A DNA stretch of 64,000 nt from Magnetofaba australis IT-1 (GTDB lineage Bacteria; Pseudomonadota; Magnetococcia; Magnetococcales; Magnetococcaceae), in NCBI RefSeq assembly GCF_002109495.1, contig NZ_LVJN01000015.1:434001-498000 (forward strand), given 5' to 3'. Under the pieces are notes generated by a model. That model was given only the letters and a program-made list of their open reading frames with translations, ran no database searches and was not told the DNA's origin. Shown here in pieces: positions 7,219 to 15,600 of the stretch (position 1 is its first letter; each line of letters starts with the position of its first letter). The translations under genes were made by a program, and so were the position numbers.

Positions 7219-8019
7219 TCAGGAAGGGTCGGTTTTGCTATTTGAGCAGGAAGCTTTTGTTTCTGCAGCGCGCTTTTGCCGTTTGCTTTGATTCAGTCGA
7301 TAGCTTTCGCCGTTCATCTCCAGGATGTGGACATGATGGGTCAACCGATCCAGCAGGGCGCCGGTGAGGCGCTCGGAGCCGAAGACCTCCGTCCACTCCT
7401 CGAACGGCAGGTTGCTGGTCACCATCACTGAACCCTGCTCATAGCGCTGGCTGATCACCTCAAAGAGCAGCTCAGCCCCCGTTTTGGAGAGTGGGACGAA
7501 GCCCAATTCGTCGATGATCAACAGCTTGTGTTTACTCAACTGACTCTGGAAACGCTGCAGCCGCTTTTCGTCGCGCGCCTCCATCAACTGGTGTACCAGC
7601 GACGCAGCAGTGGTGAAGCCAACCGCCAACCCCTGCTGACAGGCGGCCAGGCCCAATCCCAACGCAATATGGGTTTTCCCGGTTCCGCTGTTGCCCAAGG
7701 CGATGATATTGGCTCGGCGCTGAATGTATTCGCAACGCGCCAGCTCCATCACCAGAACCTTGTTCAATGAGGGCATGGCCAGGAAATCAAAGGAGTCCAG
7801 GCTCTTGATGGTGGGAAACCGGGCTTGTTTGATACGTCGCTCCACCATGCGCCGCTCCCGCTCAATCAACTCCAGTTCGCTCAGTCGCAGCAGGTATCGG
7901 CTATGATCAACGCCTTCCGCCGCGCACTGTTTGGCGATCTTTTCATATTCTCGATAAAATGTGGGCAGTTTGAGCGCTTTGAGGTGGTGCGCCAGGAGGA
8001 TCTGCGGAGAGTCGTTCAT
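7219..8019 (-). CDS. istB: IS21-family helper ATPase IstB
   Basis: This 266-residue AAA+ ATPase of the DnaC/IstB family selects target DNA and activates the IstA transposase. Walker A is GNSGTGKTHIALGLG (about residues 108-122) and Walker B is KLLIIDELGFVP. The family motif YLLRLSELELIERERRM is present near the N-terminus. The length is normal and the frame intact. Its ATG overlaps the istA stop (ATGA, 8016-8019), so translation is coupled. Confidence 0.95.
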   Translation of the reverse strand: MNDSPQILLAHHLKALKLPTFYREYEKIAKQCAAEGVDHSRYLLRLSELELIERERRMVERRIKQARFPTIKSLDSFDFLAMPSLNKVLVMELARCEYIQRRANIIALGNSGTGKTHIALGLGLAACQQGLAVGFTTAASLVHQLMEARDEKRLQRFQSQLSKHKLLIIDELGFVPLSKTGAELLFEVISQRYEQGSVMVTSNLPFEEWTEVFGSERLTGALLDRLTHHVHILEMNGESYRLNQSKRQKRAAETKASCSNSKTDPS

Positions 8020-9515
8020 CGCTGCTCTCCTGACGTCAACGCGGCGTAATCCCTGGCGGATGTACGCGCCACATGCACTTCGGGCAAAAAGGGATATCGG
8101 GACAGATCCAAACGGAGCGGACGTTGTTCAATGTGCCGGATCAGCAGATGTTTGACCGCCTCAAAGCCAATGGCGCCCAACTTCAACGCCTGTTGCACGG
8201 CAAAATGGACCTGTTCAAAGGAGAACGTCTCCAATAGGCGCAGAACCTGAATATATTCCCGCTTGCCCTTTTTACCCAGGCGGGACTCCATCAGACGGCG
8301 CAAGGTGGCGAACTCATCTGGCAGTTCCCATCCTTGCAACGGGGCGGCTTGATCCAGCGCCCTGGGTTTCTCCTCCAGCAGCGCCAGATAGTGCAAGGGG
8401 TCATAGATGGCGTCCTCACGCGCATAGGAGCGTGGATGCCGGGCAATCACCTCAGCGCCACAGGCGATCACCACTTCGTGGATGTAGCCCCGCACCTGCA
8501 CATCGTGAAAGCCATAACGCACCGGAACCGAATAGTCATTGGTTCGATAGCGCACCAGCGCCTGGGATGTGACCTTGGCGCTCACCTTCTCGCAAGCGTC
8601 GTAGGGAATTGGCGGCAGCGGCAGGAACGCCGCCTGGTCTGTGGAAAATCGTTCTCCGATACTCCGCTGACAGCCTCGCAATGTCTGTTGACGACGCTCC
8701 AGGCATTTCTGGCGCAGGTGAGCGTTGAGCGCATCAAACGATTCAAAGCGGGGAGCCGGGACCATGAAGTTGCGTCGGGCGTAGCCGACCAGCCCCTCGA
8801 CCTTGCCTTTGTCGTTACCTCGCGCCGGGCGGCCAAAGCGGCTATCGAACAGGTAATGGGATTGCAGCCGGATCATCTCTTCGGTCAGATCTCGGCGACC
8901 ATCCCGGTAAACTTTGACCACGGCGATGCTGGTGTTGTCGTACAGAATGCTTTGGGGAACGCCGCCGAAGTGATCACAGGCGGCGTTATGCCCCGCACAA
9001 AACGCTTCCGTGGTTTCCGCGGGGAAGCCCATAACGAAGCTGTCGTCGCTGTAGGGCAGACTCATACAGAAAAAGTGGATCTTGCGCTCCACGCCGCCGA
9101 TCACGCCGTGCGTTTGCCCAAAGTCCACCTGGGCGTGTCCGGGCGCATGGCTGAGGGGAACAAACTTCTCTTTCAGATGCAGACGCTTGCCGCGCACATA
9201 CTCCTTGACCGCGCCATATTTCCCGTCGTAGCCGTATTCATCGCACAGCCGTTCATATATCCGCTGCGCGGTGTGGCGCTCCTTCTTGATCTTCTCCAGA
9301 TCGTTCTTGAGAATCTGATCTATGAACCCGGTGAACGGCCCCAGTTTGGGCAATCTGACCGGCTTGCTCCGCTGGTAGCCTGGCGGCTCAGGGTTCTCCA
9401 TCATTTTGCGCACCGTGCGCGGATCCAGCTCAAAGGCCTCCGCCGCCTTGCGCTTGCTCATCCCGCCTCTGGTTACCGCCAAACGCACTTCTCTGTACAT
9501 GCTCACTGAATACAT
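8016..9515 (-). CDS. istA: IS21-family transposase IstA
   Basis: This 499-residue DDE transposase has an N-terminal helix-turn-helix (SKRKAAEAFELDPRTVRKMM). The RNase H-like core shows D in AQVDFGQTHG, D in SILYDNTSIAV and E in GNDKGKVEGLVGYARRNF. A C-terminal domain contains the family motif RYRTNDYSVPVRYGFHDV. No interruption is visible, so together with IstB the element appears complete. ATG at 9497 (MYREVRLAV) is an alternative start. Confidence 0.95.
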   Translation of the reverse strand: MYSVSMYREVRLAVTRGGMSKRKAAEAFELDPRTVRKMMENPEPPGYQRSKPVRLPKLGPFTGFIDQILKNDLEKIKKERHTAQRIYERLCDEYGYDGKYGAVKEYVRGKRLHLKEKFVPLSHAPGHAQVDFGQTHGVIGGVERKIHFFCMSLPYSDDSFVMGFPAETTEAFCAGHNAACDHFGGVPQSILYDNTSIAVVKVYRDGRRDLTEEMIRLQSHYLFDSRFGRPARGNDKGKVEGLVGYARRNFMVPAPRFESFDALNAHLRQKCLERRQQTLRGCQRSIGERFSTDQAAFLPLPPIPYDACEKVSAKVTSQALVRYRTNDYSVPVRYGFHDVQVRGYIHEVVIACGAEVIARHPRSYAREDAIYDPLHYLALLEEKPRALDQAAPLQGWELPDEFATLRRLMESRLGKKGKREYIQVLRLLETFSFEQVHFAVQQALKLGAIGFEAVKHLLIRHIEQRPLRLDLSRYPFLPEVHVARTSARDYAALTSGEQR

Positions 9516-9624
9516 CCTCCCACCCCCTGACCCGGAAACTCTATGACTGAGTTTTCTGAGTTAGAGAGCTTTTTCTGGTGTGGGATTTTTGGACCGCCAT
9601 TTTTGGACGATCCAAGCTGTTTCA

Positions 9625-9647
9625 GTGATGCATTTTTACGGCGCCAT
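9625..9647 (-). repeat. IS21 right terminal repeat
   Basis: The inverted counterpart of the left terminal copies reads GTGATGCAT...GGCGCCAT on the plus strand. It marks the right border of the istAB element; host sequence resumes at about 9647. Confidence 0.75.
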
Positions 9648-9719
9648 TCTCATTATGCTCGAGGCGAGTTGGATCGGCGGACCTATCTGCGCCAATTGAG
9701 CGATCTGCAACAGCGCTAA
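9648..9719 (+). pseudogene. 3' remnant of a SHOCT-domain gene
   Basis: Directly right of the IS21 border the plus strand reads SHYARGELDRRTYLRQLSDL, then QQR and TAA (9717-9719). YARGE(L/I)-x-R-x-x(Y/F) followed by a short helix to the C-terminus is the SHOCT (short C-terminal) domain pattern of bacterial oligomerisation or membrane-associated proteins. The 5' part is missing. The left flank of the IS is a different gene, so the missing part is not just displaced. Confidence 0.55.
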
Positions 9720-9967
9720 CGCGCGACGGCGCAACCCGTGAATTCGTTGGGTGAGATTCCCTGTGCGCTTGTTGGTTGGGAGTGGAATAGCGCAACACAA
9801 CAGAGTCGGGTGGCGGAGAAAACTTTATTCCTACCGCGCCAGACCAAAGAGGGAAGCGGGTTGCGCGCGCAGCGGGCGAGACCAGAGGGCTTGCGCTTGT
9901 GCTGTCAGAGCCTGTAAACTCTGATGGCGCCAACAAAATTGCGTCGCGTCGTTGTGAGGGTCGCCAT
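9720..9967. other. Non-coding stretch between SHOCT remnant and kinase gene
   Basis: I see no convincing gene, RNA or terminator here. It presumably holds the promoter of the kinase at 9968. A GAGGG ribosome site lies at 9957-9961. Confidence 0.5.
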
Positions 9968-12628
9968 GTGCTGATCTCTTTTTTCCGTTTCTATTTGCCG
10001 TTTCTGGCCTTGGTGATCGCCGGAGCGTTGTACGCCTACCACGGCGAACAGACGCGCGAGGTGGATCGCGTCGTCGCCGAGGAGCGGGTGCGGCTGGACA
10101 GCGCCACAGCCGCCCTGGAGCGAGAACTCATCGAAGTCGCGCGCGATGTTCAAGCTTTGGCGCGGTTGGTCTCTTTGCAGGATGCATTGGAGAACCCTTC
10201 CGCAGCCACGCGCGATCGTCTGGCGCAAGATCTGCTCGGGTTCGCCGCCAATAAGACCATCTACGAGCAACTGCGCTGGCTGGATGAGACCGGGCGCGAG
10301 GTGGTGCGCATCGATTTCGACGGACAACAGGCGCACCGGGTCGCCGACTCCGATCTGCAGCACAAGGGAGGGCGCTACTACTTCTCCGAGGCCATGGCGT
10401 TGCCCCAGGGGGCGCTCTACGCTTCGCCGCTGGACCTGAATGTGGAGCACCATCGGGTCGAGCGTCCCGATACCCCCATGATTCGCATTGGCGCGCCGCT
10501 GTTCAACGCTCGCGGTGAACGACGCGGCATCCTCCTGCTCAACTACCGCGCACAGCGTCTATTGGATCAGTTCACTGCGCGCACGCCGCCGGGCTTGGGC
10601 GCGGTGGCGCTGCTCAATCGCCCCGGCTACTGGCTGCAGGGCGGAACGCAGGAGCAGGCGTGGGCGTTCATGTTTGGCCGCGAAGAGAGCTTCGGGCGCA
10701 GCTTTCCCGCCGCGTGGCGACGCATCGCCGCCGAACAGGATGGGATGACCTCAGATCCCAACGGCCTGTTTGTGTTTCGCACCATCCACCCCATTCCCGC
10801 GCGGGTGCTGAACTCGACTCGCGACGCCTCCTACCCTTGGAAAGCGGTGTCGCATATTACGCCGCAGCAGATCGCCGGATTGGGGCGCCACGCCCGCGAT
10901 AAGATCGGCTTCGCTACGCTGTTGCTGCTGCTCATCGGCGCGCTGGGCAGCGCTCTCTACGCGCTGGCGTGGCGCCGTCACGAGCGCAGCCACGCCCAGT
11001 TGCAGCAGGCCTATGCCAAACTCTCCCAGAGCCATCGGGACGCCCAGGCCAAGCAGGTGGCGCTCAGCGCGCTGGAGTTGCGCATCACCCAGTTGGCCAA
11101 CAGCTCCTTAAACGGTCACTATATTTATGATTTCACCGTCGGCGCATTCACCTACATCAACTCCCGCTATAGCGAAATCACCGGCTACGATCTGGATGCG
11201 TTGAATATCGCCAGCGACGGCAATCCGCTGGAGTTGATCCACCCTGACGAGCGCGATGGCGCCCGCGCCCATTTGGCCGAGGTGCGCAGCCTGCCGCCGC
11301 ACACGGCGTGTGAGCTGCGCTTTCGCCTGCGTCACGCTTTGGGCGATTGGATCTGGTGTCACGTGCGCGATGCGGTGTTGGAGTACGCCGCCGACGGACG
11401 CCCCAGCAGCATGGTGGGCTCTCTGTTGGAGGTGACCGAGAGCATGCGCAGCGAGTTGGCGTTGCGCGCCAGTCTGGCGCGGTTTCAGGCGATCTTCGAT
11501 AACTCGGGGTTGGGCATTCTGGTCATCGACTGGGAGGGGCGCGTGGTGGAGCACAACACGCGCTTTGCGACGATGTTGGGGTATGCGCCGCAGTCGTTTG
11601 CGTGCGAAACCATCGACAGCCACACGCATCCCCAGGACGTTACGGCGCAAGCGGCGCTGTTTGCGCAGGCGCGGCGCGGCGGTGAGGATGTCTTCTCCTT
11701 GCGCAAGCGCTACATTTGCGCCGATGGCCAAATCTTATGGTGCCTGTTCTATATCTCTCTCATCGGCCTGACCGGGCAGGAGCGCAACGCCATCGGCATT
11801 GTGCAGGACATCAGCAATGAGGTGGCCCTGGAGGAGGAGAAGCAGCGCCAGAGCCAGATCCTGATTCAGCAGTCGAAGATGGCCGCCATGGGCGAGATGA
11901 TCGGCGCCATTGCGCATCAATGGCGTCAGCCGTTGACCGCGGTGGGCATGGCGCTGTTCAACATCCGCGATGCGTATGCGTTTGATGAGTTGACTGAGGG
12001 GTATCTGGAGCAGCAGGTGGAGTCGGCGCAGGGACAGATTACCCAGATGTCGCAAACGATTGACGATTTCCGCAATTTCTTTGCCCCCTCCAAGGCCTCG
12101 CAGATATTTTGCGTGGTCAAAGCCGCGCAGCATGCGTTGGCGATTGTGCATCCCCAGTTGCACAACCACGATCTCAATTTGGCGCTGCGCGTTGGGCATA
12201 ATGGGCGGATTGAGACCCTGACGGAGTTCGCGCGTGAACAGACGCTGGATATATCCTACACCGTGCAGGGATACCCCAATGAGTTTATCCATGTGGTTCT
12301 CAACTTGGTGATAAACGCCAAGGACGCCATTATGGAGCGCATTGAACGCCGCCAATTGGAGCCCGGCGAGGGCGCCATCACGCTGACCATCAGCGCCAGT
12401 CCCATTGAGGTGGCGGTGGTGGCCACCGACAATGGCGGAGGTTTGGATGACGCCATCATGGCGCGTCTTTTTGAGCCCTATTTTACCAATAAGGTTGAGG
12501 GCAAAGGCGCCGGCATCGGTCTTTACATGAGCAAAATGATTATTGAACAGAGCATGGGCGGGACGCTGATGGCGGCGAACCACGGGCCGGGCGCCGAGTT
12601 TACCATTCGTCTTCCGCGTGCGGAGTAG
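9968..12628 (+). CDS. Membrane PAS sensor histidine kinase
   Basis: This 886-residue sensor kinase has TM1 at about 5-25 and a periplasmic sensing domain at about 30-310 (Cache-like, with RWLDETGREVVRIDF). TM2 lies at about 313-335, followed by a helical linker and two PAS domains (about 372-500 and 505-630). The HisKA-like domain has the phospho-acceptor His650 in IAHQWRQPL, the HWRQPL-type kinase box. The ATPase domain has N box NLVINAKDAI, G1 TDNGGG and G2 GAGIGLYMSK. It lacks a receiver, so a separate one is needed; the REC-headed protein encoded convergently next door is a plausible partner. GTG 9968 is preferred over GTG 9899 because of the ribosome site and because the TM begins at once. 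Confidence 0.88.
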   Translation: MLISFFRFYLPFLALVIAGALYAYHGEQTREVDRVVAEERVRLDSATAALERELIEVARDVQALARLVSLQDALENPSAATRDRLAQDLLGFAANKTIYEQLRWLDETGREVVRIDFDGQQAHRVADSDLQHKGGRYYFSEAMALPQGALYASPLDLNVEHHRVERPDTPMIRIGAPLFNARGERRGILLLNYRAQRLLDQFTARTPPGLGAVALLNRPGYWLQGGTQEQAWAFMFGREESFGRSFPAAWRRIAAEQDGMTSDPNGLFVFRTIHPIPARVLNSTRDASYPWKAVSHITPQQIAGLGRHARDKIGFATLLLLLIGALGSALYALAWRRHERSHAQLQQAYAKLSQSHRDAQAKQVALSALELRITQLANSSLNGHYIYDFTVGAFTYINSRYSEITGYDLDALNIASDGNPLELIHPDERDGARAHLAEVRSLPPHTACELRFRLRHALGDWIWCHVRDAVLEYAADGRPSSMVGSLLEVTESMRSELALRASLARFQAIFDNSGLGILVIDWEGRVVEHNTRFATMLGYAPQSFACETIDSHTHPQDVTAQAALFAQARRGGEDVFSLRKRYICADGQILWCLFYISLIGLTGQERNAIGIVQDISNEVALEEEKQRQSQILIQQSKMAAMGEMIGAIAHQWRQPLTAVGMALFNIRDAYAFDELTEGYLEQQVESAQGQITQMSQTIDDFRNFFAPSKASQIFCVVKAAQHALAIVHPQLHNHDLNLALRVGHNGRIETLTEFAREQTLDISYTVQGYPNEFIHVVLNLVINAKDAIMERIERRQLEPGEGAITLTISASPIEVAVVATDNGGGLDDAIMARLFEPYFTNKVEGKGAGIGLYMSKMIIEQSMGGTLMAANHGPGAEFTIRLPRAE

Positions 12629-12645
12629 CGCAGCGTCGCGTGCGC

Positions 12646-15600
12646 TCACTCTTCGCGGTCCGAGGCGTTCTCCCCGTCTTGAGTCAGAAGCGCCAACAGG
12701 TCGTCCAGCGGTTTGGGCATGTGCAGCAGATAGCCCTGGCCGTAGTCGCAGCCGCACTGGCGTAAAAACGTCAATTGCGCTTCGGTTTCAATGCCCACGG
12801 CGATGGTCTGACGACCCAGTGCGCGCGCCACGGCAATGGTGGTCTTGAGCAACTGCTCGGCGCCTGGGTCTTTGCCAATGCCGTCGATGATGCTCCGTCC
12901 GATCTTCAGATAATCGAAGTTGACGCTGCTCAATCCGGCCAGGGTGGCGTGGCCGGAGCCGAAGTCATCAATAGCCAGGGCCGAGCCCAACTTCTGCAGG
13001 CGCGCCAACTGCTTCTGCTTCTGTCCCTCTTCGGTCACCAGGGCGCGCTCCTGCGCCTCCCAAACGATGGCGTCGGCCTCCATCTGCATCTGCGCCAGAT
13101 AGCTTTTGAACTTGGCGCACAGATCGCCGTTGGCGAAATTTCGGCTGGAGAGATTAATGCTCAACTTGCACGGGGATGCGCCCGCTTGTTTGAGCTTCTG
13201 CAGGGCGTTGAGCGCCTCAAACGCCACCGCGTCATCCAACTCCGCCATCAGATCGCTCTCTTCGGCCACCGGGATGAACTTGCCGGGCATGACCATGCCC
13301 ATCTGCGGGTGGTTCCAGCGCAGCAGCGCTTCGGCCTGGACCACGTCGCCGGAGTCCAGCGCCACAATGGGTTGGTAGTGGAGGATGAACTCGTCGGCGT
13401 GAATGCCCGCCTGGAGGGCGTTCTCCAGGGTGACTTTCTCAAACGCCGTGGTGGAGAGCTCGGGGCTGGCGAAGCGGTAGGTGTTGCGCCCGTTCTCTTT
13501 GGATTCATACATGGCGGCGTCGGCGTGGCGGATCATCTCGCCGCAGCTGACGCCGTCGTTGGGGTAGATGGCGATGCCGATGCTGCAGCCCACGGTGACG
13601 GAACCGGCGTGGGTCTCAATCGGCTCGTCGATGGCGGTGATGATGCTGCGCGCCACCTTGCCAGCGGCGATGGGGGTCTGCAGCTCTTCGATGATCACCA
13701 CAAACTCGTCGCCGCCCAGGCGCGCCACGGTGTCCTGCTCGCGCAGCTCCTTGCAGAAGCGTTTGGCGGCGGTGACCAGCACCTCGTCGCCGGCCTGATG
13801 TCCCAGTTCATCATTGATGATTTTGAATCGATCCAGATCGGTAAAGAACAGCGCAACCAGAGAGTCGCCGCGCTTGGCCTTATCGATGGCGTGTTGCAGG
13901 CGGTCCATGAACAGGGTGCGGTTGGGCAGGCCGGTGAGGGTGTCGTGGCTGGCCAGAAAATCGATCTTCTCCTGCGACTCCTTGAGCTGGGAGATGTCGG
14001 TGAGCACGCCCACGTATTGGATGATGCGCTCCTGATTGTCCTTCACCGCCGAGATGTTCAGGTAGGCGGGATAGAGTTCGCCCGCCTTGTTGCGATTGAT
14101 GATCTCGCCGGACCAGATGCCGGTTTTCTTCAAACGCCGCCACATCTCCTCATAGAACGATTGTGGGTGCTTGCCGGATTTGAGCGCGCTGGCTGGTTTG
14201 CCGATCAACTCCTCGGCGCTAAAGCCGGTGACCCGCTCGAAGGCGTCATTGACGCTCAGGGTCAGGCCGTCGGCGTCGGTGACGATGATGGACTCCTGAG
14301 TGGCGTTGAACACCACCGATGCCTGCTCCATCTTTAGCATGGAGTGTTTGATTTCGTTGATATCCTCCACCACGCAGATGAGGAAGCGAGGTTCGCCATC
14401 CTGAGCGCGCACCAGCGCCACCGAGAGTTTGGCCCAGACGATTTTGCCATCTTTACGGATATAGCGCTTTTCCAGTTTGTAGTCGGTAATCTTGCCGGTG
14501 AGCAGCTGTTCGATCTGCGCCAGATCCTTATCCACATCTTCGGGGTGAGTGATCTGCTGAAACGACAGCCCGCTGAGTTCGTCGCGGTCATACCCCAGGA
14601 AGTTCAATAAGTTCTGGTTGGCGTTCATCCATACGCCGTTGAGCGCCACTTGCGCGATGCCGATATTGGCCCGGTTGAAGATCGCCTTGTACTTGTTCTC
14701 GGAGAGCTCCAGTTGATGCTGGGCGGCCTGCACGGCGCTGACGTCGCGGCCAAAGCTCCATACCTGATGCGCGCCGTCATCGGCGCGGATCAGGTAATCT
14801 TCAACGTTCAGTATATGAACCTTGCCGGTCGTGGAGACGATCTCCAGCAAATAGGGCGAACTGTGGCCCTGGTCGATGACCTCTTTATACCGTGCGCGCT
14901 GCAGCGACTCCTTTTCGCCGGTCAACTCCCCCCAGCTGCGCGCTAGCAGGGCGTCGCGGCCATAGCCCGAGATCTGTTGCATGGCGCGGTTGGTGCGCAC
15001 GAACACGCCATCAAGGGTGGTGACCACAACGATGTCGTTGATGCTCTCGAGTACGGTCTCATAGCGTTTGCTCAGGGAGGAGTACTCCTCTTTGATGACG
15101 TTGTTGGCCTGGTACATCTCCTTGAGTTCGGCGTAGGCGGTCTGCAGCTCTTCGTTGGTGGATTGCAGCTCCTCGTTGCTGGTCACCAACTCCTCGTTGG
15201 TGGATTGCAGCTCCTCGTTGGTGGACTGCAGCTCTTCGTTGGTGGACTGCAACTCTTCGTTGCTGGTCTCCAACTCCTCCACCAGCGTCTGCATATGCTC
15301 GCGGGTGCGCTGCAGCTCCAACTCCAACGGCTGGCTCTGGTCGACGCCGTTTGTGCTCCCGGCGCCTGGAATTGGCAGTTCGGCATCCAGCACTTGTTGA
15401 AAGTAGAGAACGAAAAAAGCTTGTCGGCCTGCGCGTAGCGGCGCCACGCGTACGCGCACCAGGCGCCGCACGCCATCATCGCCGGTGACGGGGGTGAACG
15501 GGGTGGACTCAATCTGTTCATTGCGGGTGGCTTTGCCGATGGCCCCGCGCAGATCGATGGACAGACGCGGGTCGATCATTTTGAACAGGTTGAAGGTGAC

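Larger units (their letters stand above)
6967..9646 (-). mobile_element. IS21-family insertion sequence with repeated termini
   Basis: The element carries intact istA and istB on the minus strand. A 23-base terminal repeat beginning ATGGCGCC and ending in a CAC trinucleotide occurs at 6966-6988 and 6990-7012 on the left, and inverted at 9625-9647 on the right (right against inner left copy: 21 of 23 identical). Multiple end repeats are typical of IS21 elements. Taking TG...CA ends gives about 2.68 kb. No target duplication is visible, and the left and right neighbours are parts of different genes, which points to a deletion after insertion. A second direct repeat, GTCCAAAAAT, occurs twice near the right end (minus-strand reading, about 9580-9610). 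Confidence 0.8.
2849..9719. mobile_element. Remnant of a tRNA-targeted integrative element
   Basis: A P4-type integrase sits directly behind a tRNA gene, the classic left end of a genomic island. It is followed by an AT-richer cargo gene (split by an IS3 element), an AlpA-like leader gene (truncated) and an IS21 element. No second copy of the tRNA 3' end was seen by eye in the rest of the window. The sequence right of the IS21 element is the tail of a different broken gene. The right end of the island, with attR, therefore seems to have been lost, probably by a deletion bounded by the IS21 element. The exact right limit is not determinable here; 9719 is the end of the last broken gene. Confidence 0.65.

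Noticed and set aside
2849-9719. A complete prophage
   Set aside because: Only an integrase and a possible excisionase relic are present; no structural, lysis or packaging genes are found.
9899-9967. GTG 9899 as the kinase start
   Set aside because: The added 23 residues are polar and precede a membrane helix that normally begins at the N-terminus; GAGGG fits GTG 9968.
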